This document shows positions 1-9,387 of a DNA stretch of 52,465 bases, piece by piece. This DNA is from an uncultured Candidatus Thioglobus sp. GTDB taxonomy: Bacteria > Pseudomonadota > Gammaproteobacteria > PS1 > Pseudothioglobaceae. The notes beneath the pieces were generated by a model. That model saw nothing but the letters and a program-made list of their open reading frames with translations, was not told the origin of the DNA and ran no database searches. The translations under genes were made by a program, and so were the position numbers. Each line of letters starts with the position of its first letter. Position 1 is the stretch's first letter. The stretch covers positions 1-52,465 of the forward strand of contig FXLX01000011.1 in the NCBI GenBank assembly GCA_900180385.1. The letters run 5' to 3'.

Positions 1-151
1 GCACTGGCAAGACACCTGGCAAGCCTAAATCAACTGCACACGCTTGAGAATTTGGCGCTTGACCAAATAAAGTAGATGCTGATGAAAAAATCTTAGATTT
101 GGTGCTAAGCTGCGCATGAATTTCTAGACCAATAACTGTTTCCCACTCCAT
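1..151 (-). CDS. gatB: Aspartyl/glutamyl-tRNA amidotransferase subunit B, N-terminus (cut by window edge)
   Basis: The first 50 codons are visible and begin [15 protein letters not shown], the hallmark N-terminus of GatB, followed by [11 protein letters not shown] and [11 protein letters not shown]. GatB is the kinase subunit of the GatCAB complex, which converts mischarged Glu-tRNA(Gln) or Asp-tRNA(Asn) to the cognate amide form in the cytoplasm. The ATG at 151-149 follows a strong Shine-Dalgarno (AGAGGAGGG) five bases upstream, so the start is secure. It is the third gene of gatC-gatA-gatB but lies 161 bp from gatA, with a large stem-loop in the gap. The rest of the gene is outside the window. 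Confidence 0.95.
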   Translation of the reverse strand, partial: MEWETVIGLEIHAQLSTKSKIFSSASTLFGQAPNSQACAVDLGLPGVLPV

Positions 152-196
152 GCTAGCCCTCCTCTGGTGTTCTTAAAGAGTCTTCAGCCAGTGTTG

Positions 197-312
197 ATTG
201 AATTTTCAAATTAGAGAAATTGTTTAGCTCTGTAGTAAAAACTTGAGTAATAATTATTTTATTGCTCGAGTTTTTACTACAGAGCTTGGCGATTTTAATT
301 TTTGAAAAACAA
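197..312. repeat. Long inverted repeat / stem-loop between gatA and gatB
   Basis: The core arms 226-247 and 265-286 are 22 nt each and differ at one position (T versus C), with a 17-nt A/T-only-rich loop at 248-264. Outside the core, an imperfect complementarity (TTCAAA..TTA on the left, TTAATTTTTGAA on the right) carries the structure out to about 197-312, ending against the gatA stop codon. The spacing interrupts an otherwise tight operon. It could be a MITE-like insertion or an RNA structure that sets the gatA:gatB ratio; the sequence alone does not decide. Confidence 0.75.
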
Positions 313-1764
313 TTAAACATTGGTTGGAGCCTCTTTTTGATGCCAATCTGTTTGCTGCTGGAATTGGTGAGCAATATTAAGCAGCTTTGACTCAGACCAA
401 TAGTTACCAATCAATTGTAAGCCTACCGGTAGTTTATTTGAAAATCCAGCAGGAATACTCATAGCTGGTAAGCCAGCCAAATTAGCACTTAGCGTGTAAA
501 TATCAGCTAAATACATGGATACTGAATCCTTTACTGAGCCTAAATCAAAAGCTGTTGTTGGAGATACTGGACCCATAATAACGTCCACATCAGCAAAGGC
601 TTTCTTAAAATCATCACTAATAAGGTGACGAGTCTTTTGCGCCTTTAAATAATAGGCATCGTAATAACCTGCTGATAACGCATAAGCACCAATCATAATA
701 CGGCGTTTAACTTCCGCACCAAAACCTTCTGAGCGAGAGCGTAAATACAAATCTTCTAAATCTTTCGGATCGTCACAACGATAGCCATAGCGAACGCCAT
801 CTAAACGTGACAAGTTTGACGAGCACTCACAAGGCGCAACAATATAATAAGTTGGAATTGCATAAGCTGAATTTGGCAAAGAAATTTCTTTAACAGTGGC
901 ACCCATTGCTTCAAATTCTTTAACAGCGTTCATAACTTCAGTGGCAACCGCATCATCCAGACCTTCAGAAAAGAACTCTTTAGGTAGGCCGATGGTTAAA
1001 TCTTTAATGGAATCATTAAGATTGGCTGTGTAATCTGGCACATCTTGCTGTGCAGAAGTCGAATCTTTTTCATCAAAACCAGCCATAGCATTAAGCACAA
1101 TAGCTGCATCTTCTGCAGTTTTAGTCATCGGACCTGCTTGATCAAGACTAGATGCGTAGGCGATCATGCCGTATCGAGAAACACGACCGTAAGTTGGCTT
1201 AAGGCCGGTAATACCACATAAACTTGCTGGTTGGCGAATAGAGCCACCGGTATCAGTACCTGTTGCAAAACAACTCAATCCACCAGCTACTGCTGCAGCC
1301 GAACCACCTGATGAACCACCTGGAATTTTATTTTTATTCCAAGGATTTTTCACATCACCATAAAATGAATTTTCATTACTAGAGCCCATGGCAAATTCAT
1401 CCATGTTGGCCTTGCCCAGCATAACTAAATTTGCTTGATTTAACTGATGTGAAACAGTTGCATCATAAGGAGAGATGAAGTTATTCAACATTTTAGATCC
1501 TGCTGAAGTCTTGACACCTTGGGTGCAAAAAATATCTTTGTGTGCATATGGAATACCGGTCAAAATACCACCATTACCCAAGGCAATTTTGTCATCTGCA
1601 GCTTGTGCTTGTTTCATCGCAAGTTCGTCAGTTACGGTAATAAATGCATTTAGATCAGATTTGTTAATACGATCTAAATAATGCTGAGTAATTTCAACTG
1701 AAGAAAACTCTTTGTCTTTTAAGCCTTGTGCAAGTTGTGCAATGGTCTTTGTATGAATACTCAT
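313..1764 (-). CDS. gatA: Glutamyl-tRNA(Gln) amidotransferase subunit A
   Basis: This is the amidase subunit of GatCAB, which releases ammonia from glutamine for transamidation of mischarged tRNA. The 483-aa length is normal. The Ser-cisSer-Lys catalytic triad can be placed: Lys76 in IPYAHKD, Ser151 in [10 protein letters not shown], and Ser175 in [12 protein letters not shown]. It starts one base after gatC ends, as expected for a translationally coupled gatC-gatA pair. Presence of gatCAB suggests that Gln-tRNA and/or Asn-tRNA is made by the indirect route. Confidence 0.97.
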   Translation of the reverse strand: MSIHTKTIAQLAQGLKDKEFSSVEITQHYLDRINKSDLNAFITVTDELAMKQAQAADDKIALGNGGILTGIPYAHKDIFCTQGVKTSAGSKMLNNFISPYDATVSHQLNQANLVMLGKANMDEFAMGSSNENSFYGDVKNPWNKNKIPGGSSGGSAAAVAGGLSCFATGTDTGGSIRQPASLCGITGLKPTYGRVSRYGMIAYASSLDQAGPMTKTAEDAAIVLNAMAGFDEKDSTSAQQDVPDYTANLNDSIKDLTIGLPKEFFSEGLDDAVATEVMNAVKEFEAMGATVKEISLPNSAYAIPTYYIVAPCECSSNLSRLDGVRYGYRCDDPKDLEDLYLRSRSEGFGAEVKRRIMIGAYALSAGYYDAYYLKAQKTRHLISDDFKKAFADVDVIMGPVSPTTAFDLGSVKDSVSMYLADIYTLSANLAGLPAMSIPAGFSNKLPVGLQLIGNYWSESKLLNIAHQFQQQTDWHQKEAPTNV

Positions 1765-1765
1765 A

Positions 1766-2053
1766 TTACTCGATAACTGTTGGTACTAAATAATGATGAT
1801 TACCAACATTAGGCGCAATAGACTGAAATAACTCTGACTGATCAACCTCTGTCACTACATCAGCACGCAAACGCTGAGTCATATGCAATGGATGAGCCAT
1901 AGGCTCAATGCCATCTGTTTCGATTGCGCCAAGCTGCTCGGCCAAGCCAAGAATAGCATTCAGATCTTTGGTATTATCTTTTAGCTCGCTGTTATTTAGC
2001 GATAAGCGCGCTAAATAAGCAATTTGTGAAACTTGTTGCTCAGATAGCGACAT
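1766..2053 (-). CDS. gatC: Glutamyl-tRNA(Gln) amidotransferase subunit C
   Basis: A 95-aa protein with the GatC pattern: [13 protein letters not shown] near the N-terminus, [15 protein letters not shown] text ([14 protein letters not shown]) in the middle, and a C-terminal [11 protein letters not shown] that matches the FxVPxV(I/L) tail of the family. GatC is the small stabilising subunit that wraps GatA and contacts GatB. It is the first gene of the gat operon and starts 2 bp after the upstream membrane-protein gene ends on the same strand. Confidence 0.95.
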   Translation of the reverse strand: MSLSEQQVSQIAYLARLSLNNSELKDNTKDLNAILGLAEQLGAIETDGIEPMAHPLHMTQRLRADVVTEVDQSELFQSIAPNVGNHHYLVPTVIE

Positions 2054-2055
2054 AA

Positions 2056-2649
2056 TTATAACATTGGAATCTTATTGAAGATTCGTAGTGGCTTAGAAAA
2101 TGAAGAGCGCATCATACTCATGTCACGCTGCATCCATTGCATTGAATCCTGAATGGTTGTCATGTTTTTATTCATTTCTTCCATGTTAATTAGCATAGGC
2201 TCTAATGAGTCCATTTTCTGACTAACTTGCGTTAGATCAGCAGAAATAACATCTAATGAATTAAGTTTTAAAGCAATGACATCCATGTTCTCTTCAACGC
2301 GTGAAAAACTCTTCTGCATTTGCGCCACCGAGGTGGTCATTTTGTTCACATTAGTCGCTAACTTTTCAATACTAGATACCATTGATGACATGTTGCCACC
2401 CATGTTTGGATCCATTGCATTAGCAAGGCGCGCCATATCATTGGTAATTGAATAAATAACAACAAAGAACCCCATGATAATCGCACTAAATACGGCCAAA
2501 GCAGGTAAGAACATACGCTCAAATTTTGAGTTAGTGCGCTTATCTGCGTGCTGCTCAACACCTTCAAGCATTTTTTCTAAATCTGAAATACTTGAAGTAA
2601 TCATTACTTCATCATCCTTTACTTCTGGTTTCTTTTTATCATCTGACAC
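2056..2649 (-). CDS. Single-TM coiled-coil protein of unknown function
   Basis: A 197-aa protein I do not recognise by name. The first ~45 residues are charged and cytoplasmic-like (MSDDKKKPEVKDDE). One membrane segment follows at about 47-70 (MFLPALAVFSAIIMGFFVVI). The remaining ~125 residues are methionine-rich and heptad-like, with repeated MxxS/MxxN spacing, suggesting a long coiled coil in the periplasm. It sits between aroB and gatC on the same strand and is probably co-transcribed with them. No catalytic motif is visible. An anchoring or scaffold role would be a guess. Confidence 0.8.
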   Translation of the reverse strand: MSDDKKKPEVKDDEVMITSSISDLEKMLEGVEQHADKRTNSKFERMFLPALAVFSAIIMGFFVVIYSITNDMARLANAMDPNMGGNMSSMVSSIEKLATNVNKMTTSVAQMQKSFSRVEENMDVIALKLNSLDVISADLTQVSQKMDSLEPMLINMEEMNKNMTTIQDSMQWMQRDMSMMRSSFSKPLRIFNKIPML

Positions 2650-2662
2650 AATTCATCCTAAT

Positions 2663-3745
2663 TTATGATTGGCAAAAATCCCCAATTACTTGTTTGAGTT
2701 GTGCTTGTTGGTAGGTATCACTAATATACGATTCGCCTAATTTCCTCATTAATATGAGGCGAATATTACCGTCAATCACTTTCTTATCAACGCTCATTAC
2801 AGATAAGAACTCAGAAGCGCTAATTTTACCATCTACACTGATCGGTAAATTAGATTTTTCTAATAAATCTTTAACTTGGCTAACCTCATCTTCAGTTAAA
2901 TCGCCCAATAATTGTGACAACTTTGTCGCCATTAACATGCCTACTGAGATGGCTTCACCATGTAAAAATACACCATAGCCCAGGGTGTTTTCAATCGCAT
3001 GACCAAAAGTATGGCCAAAGTTTAATAAAGCTCTTTTTCCTGATTCTAATTCATCTTCTGCAACGATATCAGCTTTGTCCACACAAGATTGGTACACAGC
3101 TTGAATAATTAAAGTCTTATCTCTAGAAATCAAATCATTGATGTTACTTTGTAAAAACTTCAAGAAATCAATATTACCAAGCAAGCCATATTTAATAACT
3201 TCCGCCAATCCTGCGGAAAATTGTCGGTCATCTAAAGTATCCAAAGTATCCACATCAATCAGCACACAGTTTGGCTGATGAAAAGCGCCAATCATATTTT
3301 TACCAAGTGGATGATTAACCCCAGTCTTACCACCAACACTAGAATCAACCTGTGACAATAAGGTGGTTGGGATTTGAATAAAATCAACACCACGCTGGTA
3401 ACTCGCCGCTGCAAAGCCTGTCATATCACCAACAACACCGCCACCTAACGCAATCAACGTACAAGAACGATCAAAACGATTTTCTAATAAAGCGTCAAAA
3501 ATCAGATTAACGGTATCAAGTGTCTTGTACTGTTCGCCATCTGGCAAGATAACCTGCGCAATATTCAACGACCCAAGTGATGCTTTAACCTGCTCAAGGT
3601 ATAAAGGCGCAACTGTAGTGTTAGTGACAATCATCACCTGCTTGCCTTTGATATGATTTATTAATAACTCTGCCTGATCAAGTAATGCTTGGCCGATATA
3701 AATCGGATAAGATTTTTTTCCTAAATCAAGATTTAACGTCTTCAT
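2663..3745 (-). CDS. aroB: 3-dehydroquinate synthase
   Basis: Second step of the shikimate pathway: NAD- and metal-dependent cyclisation of DAHP to 3-dehydroquinate. The 360-aa length is typical. Motifs include the NAD-binding ALGGGVVGDMTGFAAASY region, the PTTLLSQVDSSVGGKTGVNH active-site block, KYGLLG, and the zinc ligand histidines in LNFGHTFGHAIE and FLHGEAISVGM. Its start overlaps the ileS stop (TAATG). The DAHP synthase that feeds it lies at 44558-45613, so two shikimate genes are in the window but not together. Confidence 0.97.
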   Translation of the reverse strand: MKTLNLDLGKKSYPIYIGQALLDQAELLINHIKGKQVMIVTNTTVAPLYLEQVKASLGSLNIAQVILPDGEQYKTLDTVNLIFDALLENRFDRSCTLIALGGGVVGDMTGFAAASYQRGVDFIQIPTTLLSQVDSSVGGKTGVNHPLGKNMIGAFHQPNCVLIDVDTLDTLDDRQFSAGLAEVIKYGLLGNIDFLKFLQSNINDLISRDKTLIIQAVYQSCVDKADIVAEDELESGKRALLNFGHTFGHAIENTLGYGVFLHGEAISVGMLMATKLSQLLGDLTEDEVSQVKDLLEKSNLPISVDGKISASEFLSVMSVDKKVIDGNIRLILMRKLGESYISDTYQQAQLKQVIGDFCQS

Positions 3746-6513
3746 TATGCAAACTCTCGCTTTTCACCATCACCGACAATATTTTCAACACAGCGTGTGC
3801 ACAATTCCTCATGTTCGGGGTGCTGACCAACATCAGCACGATGATGCCAACAGCGCACACACTTTTCATGTGATGATTTTTTCACTTCAATAAACACACC
3901 TTCACCTGCCTCAATGCAAGTATTTGTTTTTTCACTTAGCGGGTGAATTTTGGCATAAGAAGTAATAAAAACAAAGCGTAATTCATCGCCAAGTTGACTT
4001 AGTGCATTATACACTTTCTCATCACAATAAAGATCTACTTCAGCCTCTAATGAGGATCCAATAATCTTATCGCTGCGCATACCTTCCATTTGTTTGCGAA
4101 TAAATGGACTGATATTTCTAGCTGCTTCGATGGCAATATTATCGTAATTCGATGCCAATTGTGTATACCACTCAGTTAAAAAGATACTACCAGTTTTTTC
4201 ATTTGGCATACTTTGCCAAACTTCTTCAGCAGTATATGATAAAACTGGAGACAGCCATTTAACCATCGCTTCTAATATATGATTGAGTGCAGTTTGTGCA
4301 CTACGGCGCGCTCTTGAATTTTCTTGTGTAGTGTATTGTCTATCTTTAATAACATCTAGGTAGAATCCACCCAAATCATTACTACAAAAATTCAAAATTA
4401 ACTGGATCGCATGATGGAAATTATATTGCTCGTAAGCCTCTAAAATTTGTACTTGCAAATCAGCTGTTTTAGCAACAATCCATCTATCCAAATCTAGCAT
4501 GTCTGTTGTTGTTACCGTATGTTGCGCTGGATTAAAGCCGCTCGTATTAGCCAACATAAAGCGCACAGTGTTGCGAATGCGGCGATATGAATCTGCTGAA
4601 CGCTTTAAGATTTCATCTGAGACTGTCATCTCACCGGTGTAATCAGTTGAAGCAATCCACAAACGCAAAATATCAGCACCCAAGTTATTAATAACCTTTT
4701 GCGGACTCATAACATTGCCTAATGATTTACTCATTTTCTTGCCGTCTTTATCAACGGTAAATCCATGTGTTAACACTTGCTTATATGGCGCCTTACCATT
4801 AATAGCAACCGATGAAATAAGCGACGACTGAAACCAGCCACGGTGCTGATCAGAACCCTCTAAGTATAAATCAGCCACATCTGCCAAACCCTCTCTGGCC
4901 TTTAACACTGCAAAATGACTCACACCAGAGTCAAACCATACATCTAGTGTATCAGTGGCTTTTTCATAATCATCAGCATCAGCACCTAATAGATCTTTAA
5001 TGTCAGTTTCAAACCAAGCTTCAATACCATTTTCTTCAATCATGGTTGAAACACTGGTGAATAATTCTTTAGTATTTGGATGCAGCTCACCTGTTTGTTT
5101 GTGCGTAAACAAGGTGATTGGTACGCCCCAAAAACGCTGACGAGAAATACACCAATCTGGTCGATTGCCCACCATTAGCTCAATGCGTTTTTTACCCCAA
5201 TCAGGAATCCAATCCACTTTAGGGATTTCGGCATTAACCGTATCTCTTAAACCGTTATCCTGCATAGAAATAAACCATTGTGGCGTTGCTCTAAAAATAA
5301 CCGGAGTTTTATGACGCCAACAATGTGGGTACGAATGCACCAATGGATCGTGCTTAACCAAGGTGTTTGTATTTTCTAAAATTTCAATAACACTAGCATT
5401 AGCCTTAAAAATAAACTGTCCAGCTAGCAGTTCAGTATCTTCGAAAAATACACCACGCCCATCAACTGGACAATCAACTGGTAAGTCATATTGCTTACCA
5501 ACAACAAAGTCTTCTTGACCATGTGCCGGCGCTGTGTGAACTGCACCTGTACCAGCATCTGTGGTTACATGATCGCCTAAAATAATAGGCACTTGTTTGT
5601 CATAAAATGGATGCTGAACCTGGAGACCTTCAAGCTCACTACCTAAATAAACTTTAGATAAAATGTTTGCTTCCAGTTCATAACGAGATAATGCATCTTC
5701 TGCCAAATCTTGAGCCAATAAAAAGTATTCATCACCTGTATCAGCCAATACATAACTAAGCTCAGGATGCAGTGCCACTGCTTCATTTGCAGGTAGCGTC
5801 CAAGGGGTAGTGGTCCAAATAACCACAGAAACTGGCTTATCAACCTTAAAGATTGAATCATCAATAATTTTGAATTTAACATCAATCGCATCTGATTTTT
5901 TATCTTTGTACTCAACTTCAGCTTCCGCTAATGCTGAACCACATTCGGTACACCAATGCACTGGCTTATAGCCTTTAGCAACGTGGCCATTTTCAACAAT
6001 TTTTCCTAAAGCACGAACAATATCAGCTTCATATTGGAAGTCTTTAGTTAGATAAGGATTGTTCCAATCAGCCAAAATACCCAAACGTTGAAAATCAACT
6101 TTTTGTTTGGCTACTTGGGTATCTGCGTACTTACGACATTCCGCTCTAAAAGTATTAGCATCAATCTTAACACCGACTTTGCCTTTTTTCTTTTCAACAT
6201 TAAGTTCAATTGGTAAGCCATGACAATCCCAACCAGGCACGTACGGCGCATCAAAACCTGATAAAGATTTTGACTTAACAATAATGTCCTTTAAAACCTT
6301 ATTAACCGCATGACCAATATGAATGTCTCCATTCGCATAAGGAGGGCCGTCGTGCAAAATGAATTTGGGCTTACCTTGGTTGTGCGCACGAATCTGAGCG
6401 TACAAATCATCATCTTGCCATTTTTTAAGAAATCCACCTTCACGATTTGAAAGATTTGCCTTCATGGCAAACTTAGTGGCAGGTAGGTTTAAAGTGGGTT
6501 TATAGTCAGACAT
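3745..6513 (-). CDS. ileS: Isoleucyl-tRNA synthetase
   Basis: A 922-aa class I aminoacyl-tRNA synthetase that charges tRNA-Ile and edits mischarged valine. Visible are the HIGH motif at about residues 65-68 (GDIHIGHAV), the CP1 editing domain, the KMSKS loop ([12 protein letters not shown], about residue 600), the WIASTDY motif, and a C-terminal zinc-binding segment with CVRCWHHR and CTRC pairs. It is the bacterial (not eukaryote-like, mupirocin-resistant) type by its length and C-terminal zinc finger. It is followed immediately by aroB. Confidence 0.98.
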   Translation of the reverse strand: MSDYKPTLNLPATKFAMKANLSNREGGFLKKWQDDDLYAQIRAHNQGKPKFILHDGPPYANGDIHIGHAVNKVLKDIIVKSKSLSGFDAPYVPGWDCHGLPIELNVEKKKGKVGVKIDANTFRAECRKYADTQVAKQKVDFQRLGILADWNNPYLTKDFQYEADIVRALGKIVENGHVAKGYKPVHWCTECGSALAEAEVEYKDKKSDAIDVKFKIIDDSIFKVDKPVSVVIWTTTPWTLPANEAVALHPELSYVLADTGDEYFLLAQDLAEDALSRYELEANILSKVYLGSELEGLQVQHPFYDKQVPIILGDHVTTDAGTGAVHTAPAHGQEDFVVGKQYDLPVDCPVDGRGVFFEDTELLAGQFIFKANASVIEILENTNTLVKHDPLVHSYPHCWRHKTPVIFRATPQWFISMQDNGLRDTVNAEIPKVDWIPDWGKKRIELMVGNRPDWCISRQRFWGVPITLFTHKQTGELHPNTKELFTSVSTMIEENGIEAWFETDIKDLLGADADDYEKATDTLDVWFDSGVSHFAVLKAREGLADVADLYLEGSDQHRGWFQSSLISSVAINGKAPYKQVLTHGFTVDKDGKKMSKSLGNVMSPQKVINNLGADILRLWIASTDYTGEMTVSDEILKRSADSYRRIRNTVRFMLANTSGFNPAQHTVTTTDMLDLDRWIVAKTADLQVQILEAYEQYNFHHAIQLILNFCSNDLGGFYLDVIKDRQYTTQENSRARRSAQTALNHILEAMVKWLSPVLSYTAEEVWQSMPNEKTGSIFLTEWYTQLASNYDNIAIEAARNISPFIRKQMEGMRSDKIIGSSLEAEVDLYCDEKVYNALSQLGDELRFVFITSYAKIHPLSEKTNTCIEAGEGVFIEVKKSSHEKCVRCWHHRADVGQHPEHEELCTRCVENIVGDGEKREFA

Positions 6514-6589
6514 TAGTGCTTAATAATTGTAAATACTAAAAGCGATATTATACGTGACAGGTGAGGTTTTTTGAAAACGAAAATAAAGG

Positions 6590-6608
6590 GCTAGATACTC
6601 TATCTAGC
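6590..6608 (-). terminator. Stem-loop terminator upstream of ileS
   Basis: The perfect 8-bp stem GCTAGATA/TATCTAGC has a 3-nt loop. On the minus strand it is followed by CCTTTATTTTCG, a moderately T-rich tail. It lies downstream of the FNR-controlled microprotein genes and would separate that transcript from ileS. Confidence 0.5.
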
Positions 6609-6707
6609 TATTTTCTTAACGATAAATAAATTTTTAAATAAACCGCGAAAACCAATGAAGCGGCCATAAATAATATTGACGCCCAGAAAATGCAGTATTT
6701 AATTCAT
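6608..6707 (-). pseudogene. Possible third, frameshifted member of the MNELN microprotein family
   Basis: From the ATG at 6707 the frame reads MNELNTAFSGRQ and stops early. The neighbouring frame reads KYCIFWASILFMAAS, then a hydrophobic stretch and KIYLSLRK, ending at a TAG at 6610-6608. Joined by a one-base shift after MNELN, the product would have the same build as the two intact neighbours: MNELN start, one membrane helix, basic tail. No good FNR box or ribosome site is seen in front of it, which fits decay. This is an inference from pattern similarity only. Confidence 0.35.
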
Positions 6708-6777
6708 TAATAGAGATACAACTCACCTTCTTATTAATCTTAACAAGAGGATGACACAAACTATTAGTTTTAGGAAT

Positions 6778-6900
6778 TCAACGCTTAAGGACTTTAAATT
6801 TTTTCCCAAATGCGAAAATAACAAAACTAACCATCGCCAATACAACCATCGAAATACTCATGTAAAAAACAATATCGTTATTTAACTCATTCATGATCAT
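6778..6900 (-). CDS. FNR-controlled single-TM microprotein A (40 aa)
   Basis: Reads MIMNELNNDIVFYMSISM, then a hydrophobic helix, and ends GKKFKVLKR. The first 18 residues match the next gene upstream at 17 of 18 positions (S/T at 17), so the two are tandem paralogues. A Shine-Dalgarno (AGAGGGG) lies 7-8 nt upstream of the first ATG at 6900; a second ATG is at 6894. The predicted topology is one membrane helix at about residues 10-31 with a basic cytoplasmic C-terminus. Its own promoter has an FNR-type site (separate entry). I do not recognise the family; small subunits or regulators of oxygen-linked membrane enzymes often look like this, but no function can be claimed. Confidence 0.7.
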   Translation of the reverse strand: MIMNELNNDIVFYMSISMVVLAMVSFVIFAFGKKFKVLKR

Positions 6901-6935
6901 AGCAAACCCCTCTTTATTTAATTAATAACAGGGGT

Positions 6936-6977
6936 ATTCTATCAATAGAGTCAGACAAAAAACTTGATCCAAGTCAA
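6936..6977 (-). promoter_or_regulatory. FNR-type promoter of microprotein A
   Basis: TTGATCCAAGTCAA at 6964-6977 fits the FNR/ANR consensus (TTGAT-N4-RTCAA). A -10 box TAGAAT lies at 6936-6941. The centre-to-centre distance is 32 bp, placing the site at about -41.5 from the expected start near 6929, the classic activating (class II) position. Confidence 0.75.
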
Positions 6978-7083
6978 AATTGGACAAATTAAGTCAAAAA
7001 TTAATAGAATTAAGTAGAAATTTCACCCGATTAAGACTTAAATCAGTTGAAAACAAACTATCCGCTCTAAAAAAAAGGTAAAA

Positions 7084-7200
7084 TTAAATTCTAATTCTTG
7101 CCTTGTCGATACCAAAGACAATGCCAACAACAACGGTCAAAGCAACCATTGTAATACTCATATAAAAAACGATATCGTTATTTAGCTCATTCATAATCAT
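7084..7200 (-). CDS. FNR-controlled single-TM microprotein B (38 aa)
   Basis: Reads MIMNELNNDIVFYMSITM, then a hydrophobic helix and GIDKARIRI. It shares its N-terminal 18 residues with the downstream paralogue, differing only at residue 17, and the DNA upstream of both genes is also alike (AAATAAAGAG before the start). The C-termini diverge, so selection seems to act on the N-terminal half and the helix. The start is ATG at 7200, preceded by a weak AGAGAA ribosome site. It is located between rluB and microprotein A and has its own FNR-type promoter. Function unknown. Confidence 0.7.
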   Translation of the reverse strand: MIMNELNNDIVFYMSITMVALTVVVGIVFGIDKARIRI

Positions 7201-7233
7201 GATTATTCTCTTTATTTAGTTATTGACAAGGCT

Positions 7234-7274
7234 ATTCTAATAACAATCTTTGATGAATAATTGATTTAAATCAA
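7234..7274 (-). promoter_or_regulatory. FNR-type promoter of microprotein B
   Basis: A perfect palindromic FNR box, TTGATTTAAATCAA, lies at 7261-7274, directly abutting the rluB stop codon. The -10 box TAGAAT is at 7234-7239, giving a 31-bp centre distance, i.e. about -41 from the expected start. It has the same architecture as the promoter of microprotein A. Confidence 0.8.
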
Positions 7275-8021
7275 TTATTTTTTATGATTAAACTCAAGAT
7301 TTACAGAATTTAACAATAACTTTACTTGGCCAGGCTTTAAATAATCGTATTGGTTAGCTTTAAGATTTTCAGGTAGGCGGATTTCACCAAAGCGTATACG
7401 GATAAGGCGTGACACCTTAAAGCCTAACGCCTCCCAAAGACGTCTAACTTCGCGCTTTTTACCTTCCTTAAGTACAACTTTATACCAGCGATTAGCACCT
7501 TCGCCACCACCAATAATCACGCGCGCAAATTTAGCAAAGCCATCTTCTAGCTCAATGCCTGTGGTTAATTGTTTGATATCTTCATTTTCCACCTGACCCA
7601 ACACACGAACTGCATATTCACGATCAATTTCAGAACTTGGATGCATGAGTTTATTGGCCAAATCACCATTGTTTGTAAATAACAATAAGCCTGATGTATT
7701 AAGATCTAAACGCCCCACCATCACCCAGCGTGATTCTTTTGGTAATAAGCTATAAACACTTTTTCGACCTTCGTCATCCTTATTCGAGCAAATAACGCCT
7801 GCCTGCTTATTAAGGATAATCACCTTAGTTTCCTCTTCTTTATAGCGCTCAAGATCAATAGGTCTGCCATCAATTTTGACTTTATCAGTTATCTCGCATT
7901 TATCACCGATTTGAGCGGTTTTATTATTAACCTCAATTCGACCTTGCTCAATCAGTCTTTCTGCCCAACGACGCGAACCGTAGCCTGCTGTTGCAATTAA
8001 TTTTTGTAGTCTTTCAGCCAT
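7275..8021 (-). CDS. rluB: 23S rRNA pseudouridine(2605) synthase
   Basis: A 248-aa RsuA/RluB-family enzyme. The N-terminal S4 domain (about 1-60: ERLQKLIATAGYGSRRWAE) is followed by the catalytic domain with Asp in VGRLDLNTSGLLLFTNNGD, then EGKKREVRRLWEALG and VSRLIRIRFG, all standard for RluB. It modifies U2605 of 23S rRNA. The C-terminal tail is short, without the long basic extension of some enteric RluB proteins. RsuA is the alternative, but the EGKKREVRRLWEALG block favours RluB. Confidence 0.93.
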   Translation of the reverse strand: MAERLQKLIATAGYGSRRWAERLIEQGRIEVNNKTAQIGDKCEITDKVKIDGRPIDLERYKEEETKVIILNKQAGVICSNKDDEGRKSVYSLLPKESRWVMVGRLDLNTSGLLLFTNNGDLANKLMHPSSEIDREYAVRVLGQVENEDIKQLTTGIELEDGFAKFARVIIGGGEGANRWYKVVLKEGKKREVRRLWEALGFKVSRLIRIRFGEIRLPENLKANQYDYLKPGQVKLLLNSVNLEFNHKK

Positions 8022-8134
8022 TTTTATTAACCTTTATCTGAGTGTAGAAAATAGGCTAAAAATATGGAAGAACCTGCAATTAATAGTAAAACCATTGATA
8101 AAGATTTTTTTCGTATTTTTAGACATTTTATGCA

Positions 8135-9334
8135 TCAGTACACAATGCCCATGGCTTCGCGTACTTCTATCATTGTCTCTTTTGCAACATGACGCGCACT
8201 CTCTGAGCCTTCATGAATAATTTGCTTAATTAACTCTGGGTCTGCCTGATATTTAGCAATACGTTCTTGCATTGGACCAAGCTCCATTTGAATTGCATCA
8301 ATCACTGGCTGTTTGCATTCAACGCAACCCATTTTAGCCTTAGTACAGCCATCAACCACCCATTCACAAGTTTGAGCATCTGAGTAAACTTGATGCAATT
8401 GCCATACTGGGCATTTATTTGGATCACCAACATCGGTCAATTTAATGCGCGCAGGATCTGTTGGCATACGCCTAACCTTGATATTAATTTCATCAGCAGT
8501 ATCACGCAAGGAAATTGTATTGTCATACGATTTACTCATTTTTTGACCATCCAAACCTGGCATTTTTGACGCTTTAGTTAGTAATGATTTTGGCTCTGGC
8601 AGAATGATTTTTCCTGTTCCTTCGATATAACCTGCTAAGCGCTCACGATCACCCAAAGTGATATTTTGCTGTTCTTGCAATAATGCTTGTGCCTTAACCA
8701 TAGCCTCATCATCGCCCGTTTCTTGGTAAGCTTTACGCAATGAACGGAATAATTTAGCCTGCTTTTTACCCATCTTGCCAATTGCAGCTTCGACTTTTTT
8801 TTCAAAATCAACTTCACGACCATAAATGTGGTTAAAACGGCGCGCCACTTCTCGAGTAAGCTCGATGTGAGCAACCTGATCTTCACCAACAGGGACTAGA
8901 TTAGCTTTGTACATTAAAATATCCGCACTTTGTAATAATGGATAGCCTAAAAATCCATAAGTACCCAAATCTTTAGTTTTGAGCTTAAGCTGCTGATCTT
9001 TATAAGAAGGTACGCGCTCTAACCAGCTTAGTGGTGTCGTCATTGACAGCAACAAATGTAGCTCGGCATGCTCGGGCACTTTAGATTGCACGAAAATTGT
9101 AGAGGTATTTGGATTAATACCAGCTGCCAACCAGTCAACTACCATTTCCATTACATTGGCTTCAAGATCAATTTTATCAGCATAATGCGTGGTAAACGCA
9201 TGCCAATCTGCTACAAAAAAGTATGAATCGTACTCGTTCTGTAGCTCAAGCCAATTTTTTAAAACACCATGATAATGACCTAAATGAAGCTGACCTGTTG
9301 GTCGCATGCCGGATAAAACTCGATTGTCTTGCAT
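8135..9334 (-). CDS. trpS: Tryptophanyl-tRNA synthetase
   Basis: Class I synthetase for tRNA-Trp. The HIGH-type motif is TGQLHLGHY (residues 13-21) and the KMSKS loop is GQKMSKSYDN. Its 399 aa is longer than the ~335 aa of E. coli TrpRS. The extra residues sit in an insertion at about 190-245 (KKQAKLFRSLRKAYQETGDD), the longer form seen in many marine gammaproteobacteria. The C-terminal ARHVAKETM is normal for the family. It has its own start after a 50-bp gap from coaX. Confidence 0.96.
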   Translation of the reverse strand: MQDNRVLSGMRPTGQLHLGHYHGVLKNWLELQNEYDSYFFVADWHAFTTHYADKIDLEANVMEMVVDWLAAGINPNTSTIFVQSKVPEHAELHLLLSMTTPLSWLERVPSYKDQQLKLKTKDLGTYGFLGYPLLQSADILMYKANLVPVGEDQVAHIELTREVARRFNHIYGREVDFEKKVEAAIGKMGKKQAKLFRSLRKAYQETGDDEAMVKAQALLQEQQNITLGDRERLAGYIEGTGKIILPEPKSLLTKASKMPGLDGQKMSKSYDNTISLRDTADEINIKVRRMPTDPARIKLTDVGDPNKCPVWQLHQVYSDAQTCEWVVDGCTKAKMGCVECKQPVIDAIQMELGPMQERIAKYQADPELIKQIIHEGSESARHVAKETMIEVREAMGIVY

Positions 9335-9387
9335 TGATTGTTGCGTTAAATTAATTAAGGCGCATTATACCAAGGCAAAAGGCTCTT

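Noticed and set aside
8027..8095. Small hydrophobic frame MVLLLIAGSSIFLAYFLHSD in the rluB-trpS gap
   Set aside because: Only 22 codons, no ribosome site, and its upstream part is simply read-through of the trpS frame. It could be the end of a decayed gene but cannot be supported.
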